Positions 1 through 8,210 of a DNA stretch of 64,000 nt are shown in pieces (the first letter of the stretch is position 1; each line of letters opens with the position of its first letter). The DNA is from an uncultured Spirochaetaceae bacterium. Lineage in GTDB: Bacteria > Spirochaetota > Spirochaetia > Sphaerochaetales > Sphaerochaetaceae. The stretch spans positions 1 through 64,000 of the forward strand of contig CALXKJ010000006.1 of NCBI GenBank assembly GCA_944388955.1, given 5' to 3'. Both the position numbers and the translations under genes were made by a program. Below the pieces are notes generated by a model. It was not told where the DNA came from. It saw only the letters and a program-made list of their open reading frames with translations, and made no database searches.

Positions 1-72
1 TTCCGCTTTCCTTTTCACTTTTTTGTTCCTCCTGTGAAAAGGCCCATTTCATGTCTACCTTCAGGGGGTTAG

Positions 73-100
73 TTCAAAACGGGGGGGGGTAAGCTATCAT
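73..100 (+). promoter_or_regulatory. Candidate promoter containing a G9 homopolymer, upstream of the lipoprotein gene
   Basis: TTCAAA (73-78) and TATCAT (95-100) are separated by 16 bp that include nine consecutive G (81-89). The tract therefore fills the -35/-10 spacer, where adding or losing a G changes spacing. The -10 lies only 15 bp from the ATG, so transcription starting about 7 nt downstream would begin inside the Shine-Dalgarno region. The true start could differ, which lowers confidence in the exact hexamers but not in the G tract. Confidence 0.45.
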
Positions 101-115
101 GTAGGAGGAATTAGT

Positions 116-1084
116 ATGAAGAAAGTATTTGTTACTCTTCTTGCACTTTTCATGATTTTTGCATTTACAGCTTGTGATAACAGCATCCAGGAGCCTATTG
201 ACCCGCCAGCTGGATATACAGAGATTACGTCAGAAAACAATAACGTTGAGGCAATAAAAGCACTTATTGCGGATGAGTCTGTATTGGGTATTTGGTCAGA
301 GAATCAGATTGTAATTGAAACAAATGAGGCTCTTTCTGTTACCAGAAACTTTGGTTTCTACAATGTAGCTTTTGAAGCTGATTTGGAGGGAAAAGACCAT
401 CCGGTTTCAGATAACGAAACTACTGGTAAGACTCACGCAATCAACATCAGTGGAAATGATGTAACTGTTACAATTGAAAAAGTTAGTTTTAAGAATTATA
501 CACATGCACTGACAGTAAATGATGATAGTTCAGTGACACTTGTACTTGAAGATTCAAAATTTGATAATTGCTTCAAGGGACTTTATGCTGAAGGACTTGA
601 TAACCTTTATGTAGATGGTATTACCATGACTAATATGGGTATCGGCTCCGTTGCGTCTTCATCTGAAAATCCTACCGAGGCTGAAAAACAGGCAAGGTCT
701 GGATCAGGATTTGATATTAATCAGGTAGAGGCAGGAGCTAAAATTTCGATTCTTAATTCTACTTTCAACGGCTGTGGAGACCCTGCAGATAAAGATAAAG
801 CTGGTATTACATCTGGTGCTATTAAGATTAAGGTAAGAGGACCAGAGTATGAGCCAGACGCTAATGGCACTTTCAAATCTGTTGAAATAGATAACAACAA
901 GTTCAGTGGTAACAGATATGATGTTGTACTTGGAACAAGCAATAAAACAGAAACCTATCCAGAGAAGCTTGCTAAAGAAACTACTATTCAGAATTGTTCA
1001 CTCCAGGATAATTCCGGTAATAAATGGATAATCAAAGATGGTACGCTTGCAAAGGATGATACAACTGGCTCAGAGCAGAATTGA
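116..1084 (+). CDS. Predicted lipoprotein with a beta-helix-like body
   Basis: A 322-aa protein of unknown exact function, likely anchored to a membrane and facing outward. Residues 1-20 form a lipoprotein signal (MKK, a hydrophobic stretch, then FTAC), so Cys20 is the predicted lipidated residue. The body is rich in Asn, Asp, Thr, Ser and Val, with repeating strand-turn patterns such as NISGNDVTVTIEKVSF and DSKFDNCFKGLY, typical of right-handed parallel beta-helix proteins; no catalytic motif is recognised. A strong GGAGGAA lies 5-6 nt before the ATG. It stands alone, followed by a terminator and a convergent LysR gene. Its promoter region carries a G9 tract, a feature shared with the lipoprotein gene at 19351-20058. 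A surface adhesin or polysaccharide-binding role is only inference. Confidence 0.7.
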   Translation: MKKVFVTLLALFMIFAFTACDNSIQEPIDPPAGYTEITSENNNVEAIKALIADESVLGIWSENQIVIETNEALSVTRNFGFYNVAFEADLEGKDHPVSDNETTGKTHAINISGNDVTVTIEKVSFKNYTHALTVNDDSSVTLVLEDSKFDNCFKGLYAEGLDNLYVDGITMTNMGIGSVASSSENPTEAEKQARSGSGFDINQVEAGAKISILNSTFNGCGDPADKDKAGITSGAIKIKVRGPEYEPDANGTFKSVEIDNNKFSGNRYDVVLGTSNKTETYPEKLAKETTIQNCSLQDNSGNKWIIKDGTLAKDDTTGSEQN

Positions 1085-1123
1085 TAATCCGCATTTCAAT
1101 CCTTTTTTGAATAGATGATTTTT

Positions 1124-1154
1124 CCCCTCATTCATGACTCATTTGGATGAGGGG
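1124..1154 (+). terminator. Intrinsic terminator after the lipoprotein gene
   Basis: CCCCTCAT (1124-1131) and ATGAGGGG (1147-1154) form a perfect 8-bp stem. It is followed by a T-rich run (ATTTCTGTTTTGTTTT) on the plus strand. Confidence 0.8.
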
Positions 1155-1170
1155 ATTTCTGTTTTGTTTT

Positions 1171-2064
1171 CTATTGCTGGTTTTCTTGTGAGAATTCTTT
1201 CACAAGATTGATGAACTCCTCAATTCCACCTCGTATTGTTTTGTCTTTGTGGTAGACAATCCGCAAACGACGGCTGAAATCCATACCTTTGACAGAGAAT
1301 ATTGAGATGAATCCATTTTTGTATGCCTGTTCAATCAATCTGTAGGGTAGTACGGATATACCAATATCCTCCATTACAGCTTTCACGATTGCGGCTGTGC
1401 TTACAGATTCCCATATGGGCTCCACTCTGAATCCTATTCGCTCTGTTTCCCTGTCGAATATTGTCCTTGTTCCACTTCCTTGCTCACGTAAGAGGAAACG
1501 GCATTTTCTGAATACCGCAGGCTCTATGACTTCACCATCTTTGAAAGGACCGGATGATGAACATATCGGTACAAGTTTGTCATCAAGGAATTCCTCGCTG
1601 ATGAGCACATTGTTTCTGGGAATACCTTCCATCAGCACGATATCCAGGGTGTTCTTCAGCAATCCCTCCTCCAATATACCTGATTGATTTATCAGGGCAT
1701 GGATTTCCATCTTTGGATATCTGTTATGGAATTCTTTCACGAAGCTTGGGAGGAAGCATGTGCCGATTGTTATCGAAGTGCCTACGCGGAGAATACCTTC
1801 TTCATCCCAGCCCGATGTATTTCTTTCCATCTCATCGAGTATATCGATTGCTTTTCTGGCCGAAGCTGCAAAAGCTTTTCCCCCTTCAGTAAGCGTGAGC
1901 GATCTTCCAATCTTCTCGAATAGCTTTATGTTGTATTGCTTCTCTATTTCCTTCACAGCCTGGCTGACAGCGGGCTGTGTCATGTCCATTGTGATAGCTG
2001 CTTTTGTGAAACTGCATCCTTCGTCGACGATGCGGATGAGTATCTTCAGATTCCTTATATTCAT
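1171..2064 (-). CDS. LysR-family transcriptional regulator
   Basis: A 297-aa protein of normal LysR length. Residues 1-60 hold the winged helix-turn-helix (SFTKAAITMDMTQPAVSQAVKEIE pattern); the rest is the periplasmic-binding-protein-like effector domain. It is transcribed away from the two chrA genes across a 77-bp gap, the usual arrangement for a LysR protein controlling its divergent neighbour. A perfect 7-bp inverted repeat sits 4 bp upstream of its start codon, suggesting autoregulation. No Shine-Dalgarno sequence is visible, so the mRNA may be leaderless. The effector is unknown. Confidence 0.85.
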   Translation of the reverse strand: MNIRNLKILIRIVDEGCSFTKAAITMDMTQPAVSQAVKEIEKQYNIKLFEKIGRSLTLTEGGKAFAASARKAIDILDEMERNTSGWDEEGILRVGTSITIGTCFLPSFVKEFHNRYPKMEIHALINQSGILEEGLLKNTLDIVLMEGIPRNNVLISEEFLDDKLVPICSSSGPFKDGEVIEPAVFRKCRFLLREQGSGTRTIFDRETERIGFRVEPIWESVSTAAIVKAVMEDIGISVLPYRLIEQAYKNGFISIFSVKGMDFSRRLRIVYHKDKTIRGGIEEFINLVKEFSQENQQ

Positions 2065-2067
2065 AAT

Positions 2068-2083
2068 ATAAGTAAATACTTAT
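2068..2083. promoter_or_regulatory. Inverted repeat, candidate LysR operator
   Basis: ATAAGTA (2068-2074), AA, TACTTAT (2077-2083) is a perfect dyad in the gap between the divergent lysR-type and chrA genes. Position and symmetry fit an operator used by the adjacent LysR protein; binding is inferred. Confidence 0.5.
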
Positions 2084-2106
2084 GTTTATGATAATGTAAA
2101 TATGAT

Positions 2107-2135
2107 TTTACTAATCTTTTATAAAATAGTAGACT
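2107..2135 (+). promoter_or_regulatory. Candidate leaderless promoter of the chromate transporter pair
   Basis: TTTACT (2107-2112), 17 bp, TAGACT (2130-2135), then 6 nt to the ATG at 2142. No Shine-Dalgarno sequence is present, so the transcript probably begins at the start codon. The same TAGACT-N6-ATG occurs before the M18 peptidase gene. Confidence 0.45.
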
Positions 2136-2141
2136 CATGCC

Positions 2142-2705
2142 ATGAAAGAGAAAGCCCATAGATATCTTACGCTCTTCTTGACTACACTCGAGATTAGCGC
2201 ATTCACATTCGGTGGTGGTTATGTGATTATCCCACTGATGAGGAAGACCTTCGTCGGAAAGCTGAAATGGATTGAAGACAGCGAGATGCTCGATCTTGCC
2301 GCTATAGCGCAATCATCACCTGGTCCTATTGCAGTCAATGCCGCGATTCTTATCGGTTATAAATCCGGAGGTATTCCTGGTGCACTGCTGAGCATATTGG
2401 GTGCTGTACTGCCGCCGCTGGTGATCATATCTATAATCTCTGCTTTCTATCAGGCATTCAGAAGCAATAAATATGTATCGATGTGCATGACTGCTATGAG
2501 CGCTGGTGTTGCCGCCGTTGTCATCGATGTGGTTATTTCGATGGTCATAGATGTCCTGAAGATGAAGAGACTCCTTCCGCTTGCGATGCTTGTAATCACA
2601 TTCATTCTTGTCCAGTTCTTCAGCGTTAATATCATCATAATGATCTTCGCAGCTGGTGCTGTTGGTTACATTGATTATGCTTTGGGGAGGAAAAAGGCTA
2701 AATGA
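2142..2705 (+). CDS. chrA: Chromate transporter family protein, first half (ChrA domain)
   Basis: A 187-aa membrane protein of the CHR family, which exports chromate or related oxyanions. The diagnostic FGGGYVIIPLM segment is near residues 25-36 and SSPGPIAVNAA near 60-70, followed by several hydrophobic helices. It is a half-length, single-domain form whose partner is the next gene; the pair overlaps by 4 bp (ATGA), so they are co-translated. In short-CHR pairs the two proteins are thought to assemble with opposite topology. The divergent LysR gene is the likely regulator. The real substrate in an anaerobe is uncertain. Confidence 0.9.
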   Translation: MKEKAHRYLTLFLTTLEISAFTFGGGYVIIPLMRKTFVGKLKWIEDSEMLDLAAIAQSSPGPIAVNAAILIGYKSGGIPGALLSILGAVLPPLVIISIISAFYQAFRSNKYVSMCMTAMSAGVAAVVIDVVISMVIDVLKMKRLLPLAMLVITFILVQFFSVNIIIMIFAAGAVGYIDYALGRKKAK

Positions 2706-3256
2706 TTTATCTTGAACTTCTCTGGAGCTTCTTCCAGATCGGGCTTTTCAGCATCGGTGGCGGTTATGCAGCTATGCCTCTTATCCAGCATCAGGCTATT
2801 GATATCCACAACTGGCTCACAATGCAGAGTTTCGCTGACATCATGACAATCTCACAGATGACACCGGGTCCTATTGCCATTAACTGTGCGACTTTTGTCG
2901 GTATACAGGTTGCGGGGATTCCTGGAGCTTTAGTCGCTACATTCGGCTGTGTGCTTCCGTCTTCTATTATCGTTACGCTTCTGGCGTTCATCTATTATCG
3001 TTTCAAGGGAATAGATGCAGTTCAGAGCGTGCTTAAAGGTCTCCGCCCAGCTGTTGTTGCTATGATAGCTACTGCTGGCTTATCTCTGATGGCTATGGCT
3101 TTCTGTGGCTCAGATACATTCACAAGTGATGTGAATATCGAGAATGTTATTCTTTTTATTGTCGCTTTGCTTGTTCTCAGGATATGGAAGCTTAATCCTA
3201 TACTCGTGATGGTCTGTTCGGGAGTAATAGGGCTTCTTGCTGGTGTGATCCTATGA
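2702..3256 (+). CDS. chrA: Chromate transporter family protein, second half (ChrA domain)
   Basis: A 184-aa membrane protein paralogous to its upstream partner, with the matching motifs SIGGGYAAMPLIQ near residue 18 and TPGPIAINCATF near 54. It starts inside the stop region of the first half and ends shortly before a strong bidirectional hairpin. Together the two proteins equal one full-length ChrA. Transport of chromate or another oxyanion is inferred from family membership. Confidence 0.9.
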   Translation: MIYLELLWSFFQIGLFSIGGGYAAMPLIQHQAIDIHNWLTMQSFADIMTISQMTPGPIAINCATFVGIQVAGIPGALVATFGCVLPSSIIVTLLAFIYYRFKGIDAVQSVLKGLRPAVVAMIATAGLSLMAMAFCGSDTFTSDVNIENVILFIVALLVLRIWKLNPILVMVCSGVIGLLAGVIL

Positions 3257-3262
3257 TGATAA

Positions 3263-3280
3263 GAGGGGCCTCGGCCCCTC
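3263..3280. terminator. Hairpin terminator between convergent genes
   Basis: GAGGGGCC (3263-3270), TC, GGCCCCTC (3273-3280). The plus strand continues into a short T run (CAATTTTT). It separates chrA from the convergent oxidoreductase gene and may serve both. Confidence 0.7.
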
Positions 3281-3283
3281 ATC

Positions 3284-4276
3284 TCAATTTTTCAGCTCAT
3301 CTCCGAGCTTGATGTCCCATACTTTACGCATCGCGTCTGTTATGCGGAGGACCCGGAGTGTTTCAGACCATGGCATTGAAGGTGGCTCAATCTTTCCTTC
3401 GGCTATGCATTTTGCGGCTTCCTGAAGCTCGTACTCGTAGCCGTTTATCAGATGGGTCACCTTTATTGTTTTCTTCAGCACCGGAGGCCTGTCGTTGGAG
3501 AATATCCTTATTTCCTCAGGATTATTGACATTTGTGACTTCAATATAGCCTTCTGTGCCATTGATGAATCCAAAACGATTGGAGTTGCACTCTGCATCGA
3601 CTGTGAGTGTCGCTGTTGCACCTGAGTCGAATGAGAGCACGACAGTATTCCTTACGTCGACATTTCTGTCAGTCTTTGTGCAGAGGCCAGCCATTGATTT
3701 TATTTCATCGCCCTCGAGTGCCATAAGCGCGAAATTGAGAGGGTAGACTCCGAGATCCATCAGCGCTCCACCGCCAAGCTCCGGATTGGCTATTCTCTCC
3801 TTCTGAAGGATTCTATATGACAGATCCGCCGTGATACTTGTAACTCTGCCTATTATGCCTTCTTTTATTATGTCGTTGATGATTTTCCTTGAGGGCATGT
3901 ATCTTGTCCAGATTGCCTCTGCGACATAGAGATTCTTCTCTTTTGCGAGATTGAATACTTCCCTTGCCTCGTCTTCGTTCATGCAGAAAGCTTTCTCAGC
4001 AAGTACATGCTTTCCATGATTGAGAGCGTTTATGATCTCTTTTTTGTGGTGGGAGTGAGGTGTTGCTATATATACCAGATCCACATCCTTGTCATTGTAG
4101 AGATCCTCGTATGAGCCATATGCCTTTCCCACTGAGAATTCAGAAGCGAAAGCCTTGGCTTTATCTTGGTCGCGTGAAGCAACAGCCTCGATTTTCATTG
4201 TCTCTGGCATTGCATTCATTACAGGTGCCAGTTTTGCTGCGATACCGCCGCATCCTATGATTCCTATTCTGAGCAT
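3284..4276 (-). CDS. Gfo/Idh/MocA-family NAD(P)-dependent oxidoreductase
   Basis: A 330-aa cytoplasmic dehydrogenase. The N-terminal Rossmann fold is marked by GIIGCGGIA at residues 5-13, followed by YIATPHSHH and the HVLAEKAF segment that corresponds to the family EKP motif (here EKA). The C-terminal half is the alpha/beta substrate domain. It starts behind a clear AAGGAGTC. Substrates in this family are sugars, inositols or dihydrodiols; none is indicated by the neighbours, and it looks monocistronic. Confidence 0.85.
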   Translation of the reverse strand: MLRIGIIGCGGIAAKLAPVMNAMPETMKIEAVASRDQDKAKAFASEFSVGKAYGSYEDLYNDKDVDLVYIATPHSHHKKEIINALNHGKHVLAEKAFCMNEDEAREVFNLAKEKNLYVAEAIWTRYMPSRKIINDIIKEGIIGRVTSITADLSYRILQKERIANPELGGGALMDLGVYPLNFALMALEGDEIKSMAGLCTKTDRNVDVRNTVVLSFDSGATATLTVDAECNSNRFGFINGTEGYIEVTNVNNPEEIRIFSNDRPPVLKKTIKVTHLINGYEYELQEAAKCIAEGKIEPPSMPWSETLRVLRITDAMRKVWDIKLGDELKN

Positions 4277-4365
4277 TCAAGACTCCTTTTCTGGAAATTA
4301 TAGCGTTTCTTTAGTTGTGTGCATAATGCAATGTTTCATATATACTCGTAAAAGAGGAGATTGCT

Positions 4366-7300
4366 GTGGAGTCCCTTTTTTCTGGTTTTCAGTCCCTGCT
4401 TGAATCGCTTTCCAGCGAGAAGGCAGAAAAGAACATCTCGGAAGCACTGAATTATGTCAGGCTTGATTTCAGGAATCTTGGAGAGATTATAGGTCTTTAC
4501 CATCCTTTGGAAGTGCTCAAGATGGCTTCCTGGGAAGAGAGACGCATAGTAAGAACAAAAGCACATGACCCATTCGCTTCAGCTTCCGCGAGGCTTATGC
4601 CTGTTCTCCTTCAGTCAATCGTGCAGAGTACTTGCTTTGATGTTTCAAAAGGCATTTCATCAAATAGAGCAATCAAGGAGCGTGACTGGAGCCGCGTCAA
4701 GCAGCTTGTCGATGATGTCTCCAGAAGGCTTATAAGATGTCTTGAGAATTACACCGTTCTTGCTTTCAAAACGGAGAGAATCAGAAAAGAGGATGCCGAG
4801 CTTTTCCGAGATGCGCTATTCAATGAGATATTCCCTCCAGAGGAAGATACGGACAGAATAGAGAAGCTGTCATATATTGCATGCCTTGTGATGGAATCAG
4901 GGGGAAAAGACTGCTCTGAGCGCTATGGCGTGATTGCGGAGGAGATGACAGATGGCATGTATCGCATCTCGAAACGCGCTATAGAAGGTATAGATAAGCT
5001 TTCCGAGGATATTTCAATATATAAATCCGAGATGGAGACGCTTATTGCCCAGTTCAGAGTGTCGCATCCTGATACGACGCTGTCAGAAGATGACATCAGA
5101 AGCAGGATTGTAAGGGAGCAGGGCTGGGAGGATCGTGTATCCAGGCTGGCAGGAGAGCGTGATGGCTATGATCTTTATCGTCCAGATTTCGCTTGCAATC
5201 TCCCTTCGAATACATATAAGGTGCTTTCGGCAGCTCCCGGTACACTCGATATAAACGAGATGATGCTCAAAGGTGTATGGCCTGCGTCGATTTATCCATT
5301 CCTTCATTTCGGTGATATGTACTTCACATTCGTTGGCTCGCATCTTCAGACATATAGTACGAGAATATTGCAGGAAACTGCTGGCATGCTGCTCAGATAC
5401 AGTGATGCCGCGAAGGAAGGCTGCCTGAGAATATTCACAGAGACAGATGAAGAAGATGTATATTCTTTCGATGGCAATAAAGTGGACATGGTACTTCTTT
5501 CATCGCTGGAAGAAGTGAATGCATTCACATCCCCTGAGCTTTATTCCTCTAGGATCATGAGACGTAGCGAAGAGCTTAAGACCAAACCCAGGATTGGGCA
5601 TAAGATGCTCTTCGTTGATCCAGATAGCTTTGAAATACTTCATGATAATGGAAACAATGTATTCTCCACATCGCTCTACTTCCTCGTCAGATCATCTGAG
5701 AATGCAGATGAGAGGAGAGCTTTCTACTCAAAGATATTCGGAGAGCTGGAGATGCCTCAGCCAAGTGAGTATGACGTACTGCTTGAGGCTGATGAGAAGG
5801 CTGAGGAAGAAAAAGATGAGGAACTTCTTGATGACAGCACAACCGATGAATATGAGTATGAAGAGGCTGATGATGACGAGAAGGCCAAGGAGATTGAGGC
5901 GAAGGAGAAAGCTTTAGAGGAAGAGCTGCCACCTGCATATGAGGACTACGAGAGAAGCGTGGAAATCGAGAAATTATGCGATAAATATGCTCTTACGAGT
6001 GATATCATCAAACGCGACGAGGAAATGGATGAGGAATCTGAAGAGTATGAGCGCGAGTTCGATGATGATGAATTCGAGGATGATGCTTCCCAGCCTGATG
6101 ATTATGAGCCTGATGATATCCCTGTAGAGGAAGAAAAGCTTTATGATGAGGCTGAGAGAGATGACACATACGCTACGGAAGATGATCCTGATCAGCTTGA
6201 TTTCCTCGATGAGCTTTTCTCCGACGAGGAAAGACTCGAAGATGAGGAGCTTGTAGAAGAAGACGCGGAAGACTTCCAGAAGAGCGAGAATGAGGCTGAA
6301 AGTTTTGCGCATGATATAAAAGCTCCGACAGTATTTGCTGCAGGAGAAGCAGAAGAGGCTGATGATCCTCTCCAGGCAACAGACAGTAAGAGTACTCCTG
6401 ATACATTTGATATCTTCTCTGTGCTGAGAAAAACTCCTGCTGTGGATGAAACAGCAGAAACCCCGCTTGAAGAATCTGATACTCCAATAGAGGAAGCCAC
6501 AGCAGAAGAGTCTCCCGCAGATGAGGATGTTTTTGTCGTAGAGGAGGATTCTTCCTTTGAGATGAAAGCTCCGGCAGAGGAGGAAGCCCCAGCTGAGGAG
6601 GAAGCTCCAGCTGAGGAGGAAGCTCCAGCTGAGGAAGAAGCTCCGGCTGAGGAAGAAGCTCCGGCTGAGGAAGAAGCTCCGGCTGAGGAGGAAGCTCCGG
6701 CTGAGGAGGAAGCTCCGGCTGAGGAGGAAGCTCCGGCTGAGGAGGAAGCTCCGGCTGAGGAAGAAGCTCCGGCTGAGGAAGAAGCTCCGGCTGAGGAAGA
6801 AGCTCCGGCTGAGGAAGAAGCTCCAGCGGAGGAAGAAGCTCCAGCGGAGGAGGAAGCTCCAGCGGAGGAAGAAGCTCCAGCGGAGGAGGAAGCTCCAGCG
6901 GAGGAGGAAGCTCCAGCGGAGGAGGAAGCTCCGGCTGAAACGACTAGTTCTTTAATAGATAAAGGTCTGATACATGAGGAAGCTGGAGTCTTTGTCATGG
7001 GAGCCCCTGACAAAACACCTGATTATCCTGGAATCATAGGAAATATAGTCAGGAAAGTGGGTAATGGCAGCAGATTCGGTGCATTCCTTGCAGAATCAGA
7101 CGCATATATGATTGATTATCTTGAGAAAATCATACAATCGAGCTGGGAGAAGCAGAAGGCTGACGGCAAGGACAAGATGTTCTCAATCTTTGATTATTCG
7201 CTTTCTATTCTTGTTGCGGCTGATAAAGTCAAGGATGAGCTTAGAAAGGAAGAGCTTCTCAATAATGCGGGAGCGGTTATGTATTCCAGAGGAAAGGATT

Positions 7301-7446
7301 CATGGACAGCTCTTGTTCTTTCGATTGATAAGGATTTCACGCTTCAGGATGCATATGAGTGTAACATCTCTCCTTCGTCATTCTCTCCTTCAAACTGGAA
7401 GATCTGCCGCGTGATAGGCGAGCAGCTCATGAGGAGAGGAAGATGA
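4366..7446 (+). CDS. Large acidic cytoplasmic protein with 20 tandem APAEEE repeats, unknown function
   Basis: A 1026-aa protein that I do not recognise. The start is GTG at 4366 behind AGAGGAGA. No signal peptide or membrane segment is visible. Residues 1 to about 468 have mixed, apparently folded composition. About 469-734 are strongly acidic (Asp/Glu with many aromatic residues). Residues 735-854 are 20 exact APAEEE hexapeptides encoded by 18-bp units. Residues 855-1026 form a second apparently folded domain. The repeat should be an extended negatively charged linker between the two ends. The 3' end overlaps the next gene (ATGA), giving an operon with the phosphatase and HAD-RidA genes. 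An antisense reading frame across the repeat is a codon-bias artefact. Confidence 0.75.
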   Translation: MESLFSGFQSLLESLSSEKAEKNISEALNYVRLDFRNLGEIIGLYHPLEVLKMASWEERRIVRTKAHDPFASASARLMPVLLQSIVQSTCFDVSKGISSNRAIKERDWSRVKQLVDDVSRRLIRCLENYTVLAFKTERIRKEDAELFRDALFNEIFPPEEDTDRIEKLSYIACLVMESGGKDCSERYGVIAEEMTDGMYRISKRAIEGIDKLSEDISIYKSEMETLIAQFRVSHPDTTLSEDDIRSRIVREQGWEDRVSRLAGERDGYDLYRPDFACNLPSNTYKVLSAAPGTLDINEMMLKGVWPASIYPFLHFGDMYFTFVGSHLQTYSTRILQETAGMLLRYSDAAKEGCLRIFTETDEEDVYSFDGNKVDMVLLSSLEEVNAFTSPELYSSRIMRRSEELKTKPRIGHKMLFVDPDSFEILHDNGNNVFSTSLYFLVRSSENADERRAFYSKIFGELEMPQPSEYDVLLEADEKAEEEKDEELLDDSTTDEYEYEEADDDEKAKEIEAKEKALEEELPPAYEDYERSVEIEKLCDKYALTSDIIKRDEEMDEESEEYEREFDDDEFEDDASQPDDYEPDDIPVEEEKLYDEAERDDTYATEDDPDQLDFLDELFSDEERLEDEELVEEDAEDFQKSENEAESFAHDIKAPTVFAAGEAEEADDPLQATDSKSTPDTFDIFSVLRKTPAVDETAETPLEESDTPIEEATAEESPADEDVFVVEEDSSFEMKAPAEEEAPAEEEAPAEEEAPAEEEAPAEEEAPAEEEAPAEEEAPAEEEAPAEEEAPAEEEAPAEEEAPAEEEAPAEEEAPAEEEAPAEEEAPAEEEAPAEEEAPAEEEAPAEEEAPAEEEAPAETTSSLIDKGLIHEEAGVFVMGAPDKTPDYPGIIGNIVRKVGNGSRFGAFLAESDAYMIDYLEKIIQSSWEKQKADGKDKMFSIFDYSLSILVAADKVKDELRKEELLNNAGAVMYSRGKDSWTALVLSIDKDFTLQDAYECNISPSSFSPSNWKICRVIGEQLMRRGR
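6568..6927 (+). repeat. 18-bp minisatellite, 20 units, within the acidic protein gene
   Basis: Twenty uninterrupted 18-bp units, each encoding Ala-Pro-Ala-Glu-Glu-Glu, with only synonymous differences. Codon variants fall in blocks: units 2-4 use CCA GCT, 5-14 CCG GCT, 15-20 CCA GCG, with further GAG/GAA sub-blocks. This indicates growth by local duplication. Gains or losses keep the frame. Confidence 0.95.
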
Positions 7447-8210
7447 TGGATCTGAAAGTCCGTTTTGACAAAGCTCTGGAGATTGCGGATAAGGCTTCTG
7501 CTTTTCTTCTTTCGCATGAGAACCTCAGAAGCGAAATCAGTGAGAAGGGTACAAATGATTTCGTGACTGTCGCAGATAGGAAATGCGAGGAGCTTATCAT
7601 ATCCTCTATTCTTGAGGCCTTTCCCTCTGATTCGATATTCGGAGAGGAGAGCGGGAGGCATGGTGGCAGCAGAAACAGATGGATTATCGATCCAATTGAT
7701 GGCACTGTGGATTTCATGTCTTCCTTCCCTGATTACACCGTCTCAATAGCCTTTGAGGATGATAATGGTATCGCTTTCGGCGTTGTCGCTGTGCCAAGAC
7801 AGCATGAGGTATTCTCTGCATTCCGAGGGCAGGGCGCATTCCTCAATGGTAAGAGAATTCATACAGACGAGAGCACTCCAGTCTCGGAAACTGTAGCGAT
7901 TCTTGTTCCCCCGCATCGCTATCATAATCTTCTAGATGGTTATATGAAGCAGATGAGACGTTTCTATGAGACTGTCTCTGATATGCGCTCTCTCGGTTCT
8001 GCTGCTATATCGTTATGCTATGTCGCATCAGGAAGGGTGTCGATGTATTATGAGCTGGGTCTTCATCTTTATGATATTGCCGCCGGGCTTGTAATCCTCA
8101 GGGAGGCTGGCGGAAAGGTAACGCTTCTTTCTGATGATGAGGACTGGCTTGATGTTGCTGCGTCATGTACGGCATACCATGACAGGATGATGGAGATTAT
8201 CAATGATTAA
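7443..8210 (+). CDS. Inositol-monophosphatase-family phosphatase
   Basis: A 255-aa Mg-dependent phosphatase of the IMPase superfamily. Metal-binding motifs are visible: GEESG near residues 60-64 and DPIDGTVDF near 79-87, with a C-terminal YDIAAGLVILREAGG segment. The start overlaps the stop of the previous gene (ATGATGG; either ATG is possible), and the end overlaps the HAD-RidA gene, so it is mid-operon. Family members act on inositol phosphate, fructose-1,6-bisphosphate, PAP or histidinol phosphate. The his operon lies 1.3 kb downstream, but its HisB already carries a phosphatase domain, so a HisN role is not required. Confidence 0.85.
   Translation: MMDLKVRFDKALEIADKASAFLLSHENLRSEISEKGTNDFVTVADRKCEELIISSILEAFPSDSIFGEESGRHGGSRNRWIIDPIDGTVDFMSSFPDYTVSIAFEDDNGIAFGVVAVPRQHEVFSAFRGQGAFLNGKRIHTDESTPVSETVAILVPPHRYHNLLDGYMKQMRRFYETVSDMRSLGSAAISLCYVASGRVSMYYELGLHLYDIAAGLVILREAGGKVTLLSDDEDWLDVAASCTAYHDRMMEIIND

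Noticed and set aside
6192-7013. Long minus-strand frame encoding Ser-Ser-Ala-Gly-Ala repeats antisense to the acidic protein gene
   Set aside because: It arises from the 18-bp tandem repeat read backwards. It has no start signal, and its extent follows the codon bias of the plus-strand gene.
7443-8210. Assignment of the IMPase-family gene as histidinol phosphatase (HisN)
   Set aside because: HisB in the adjacent operon already has an intact histidinol-phosphatase domain, and this gene belongs to a separate transcription unit ending in a strong terminator.
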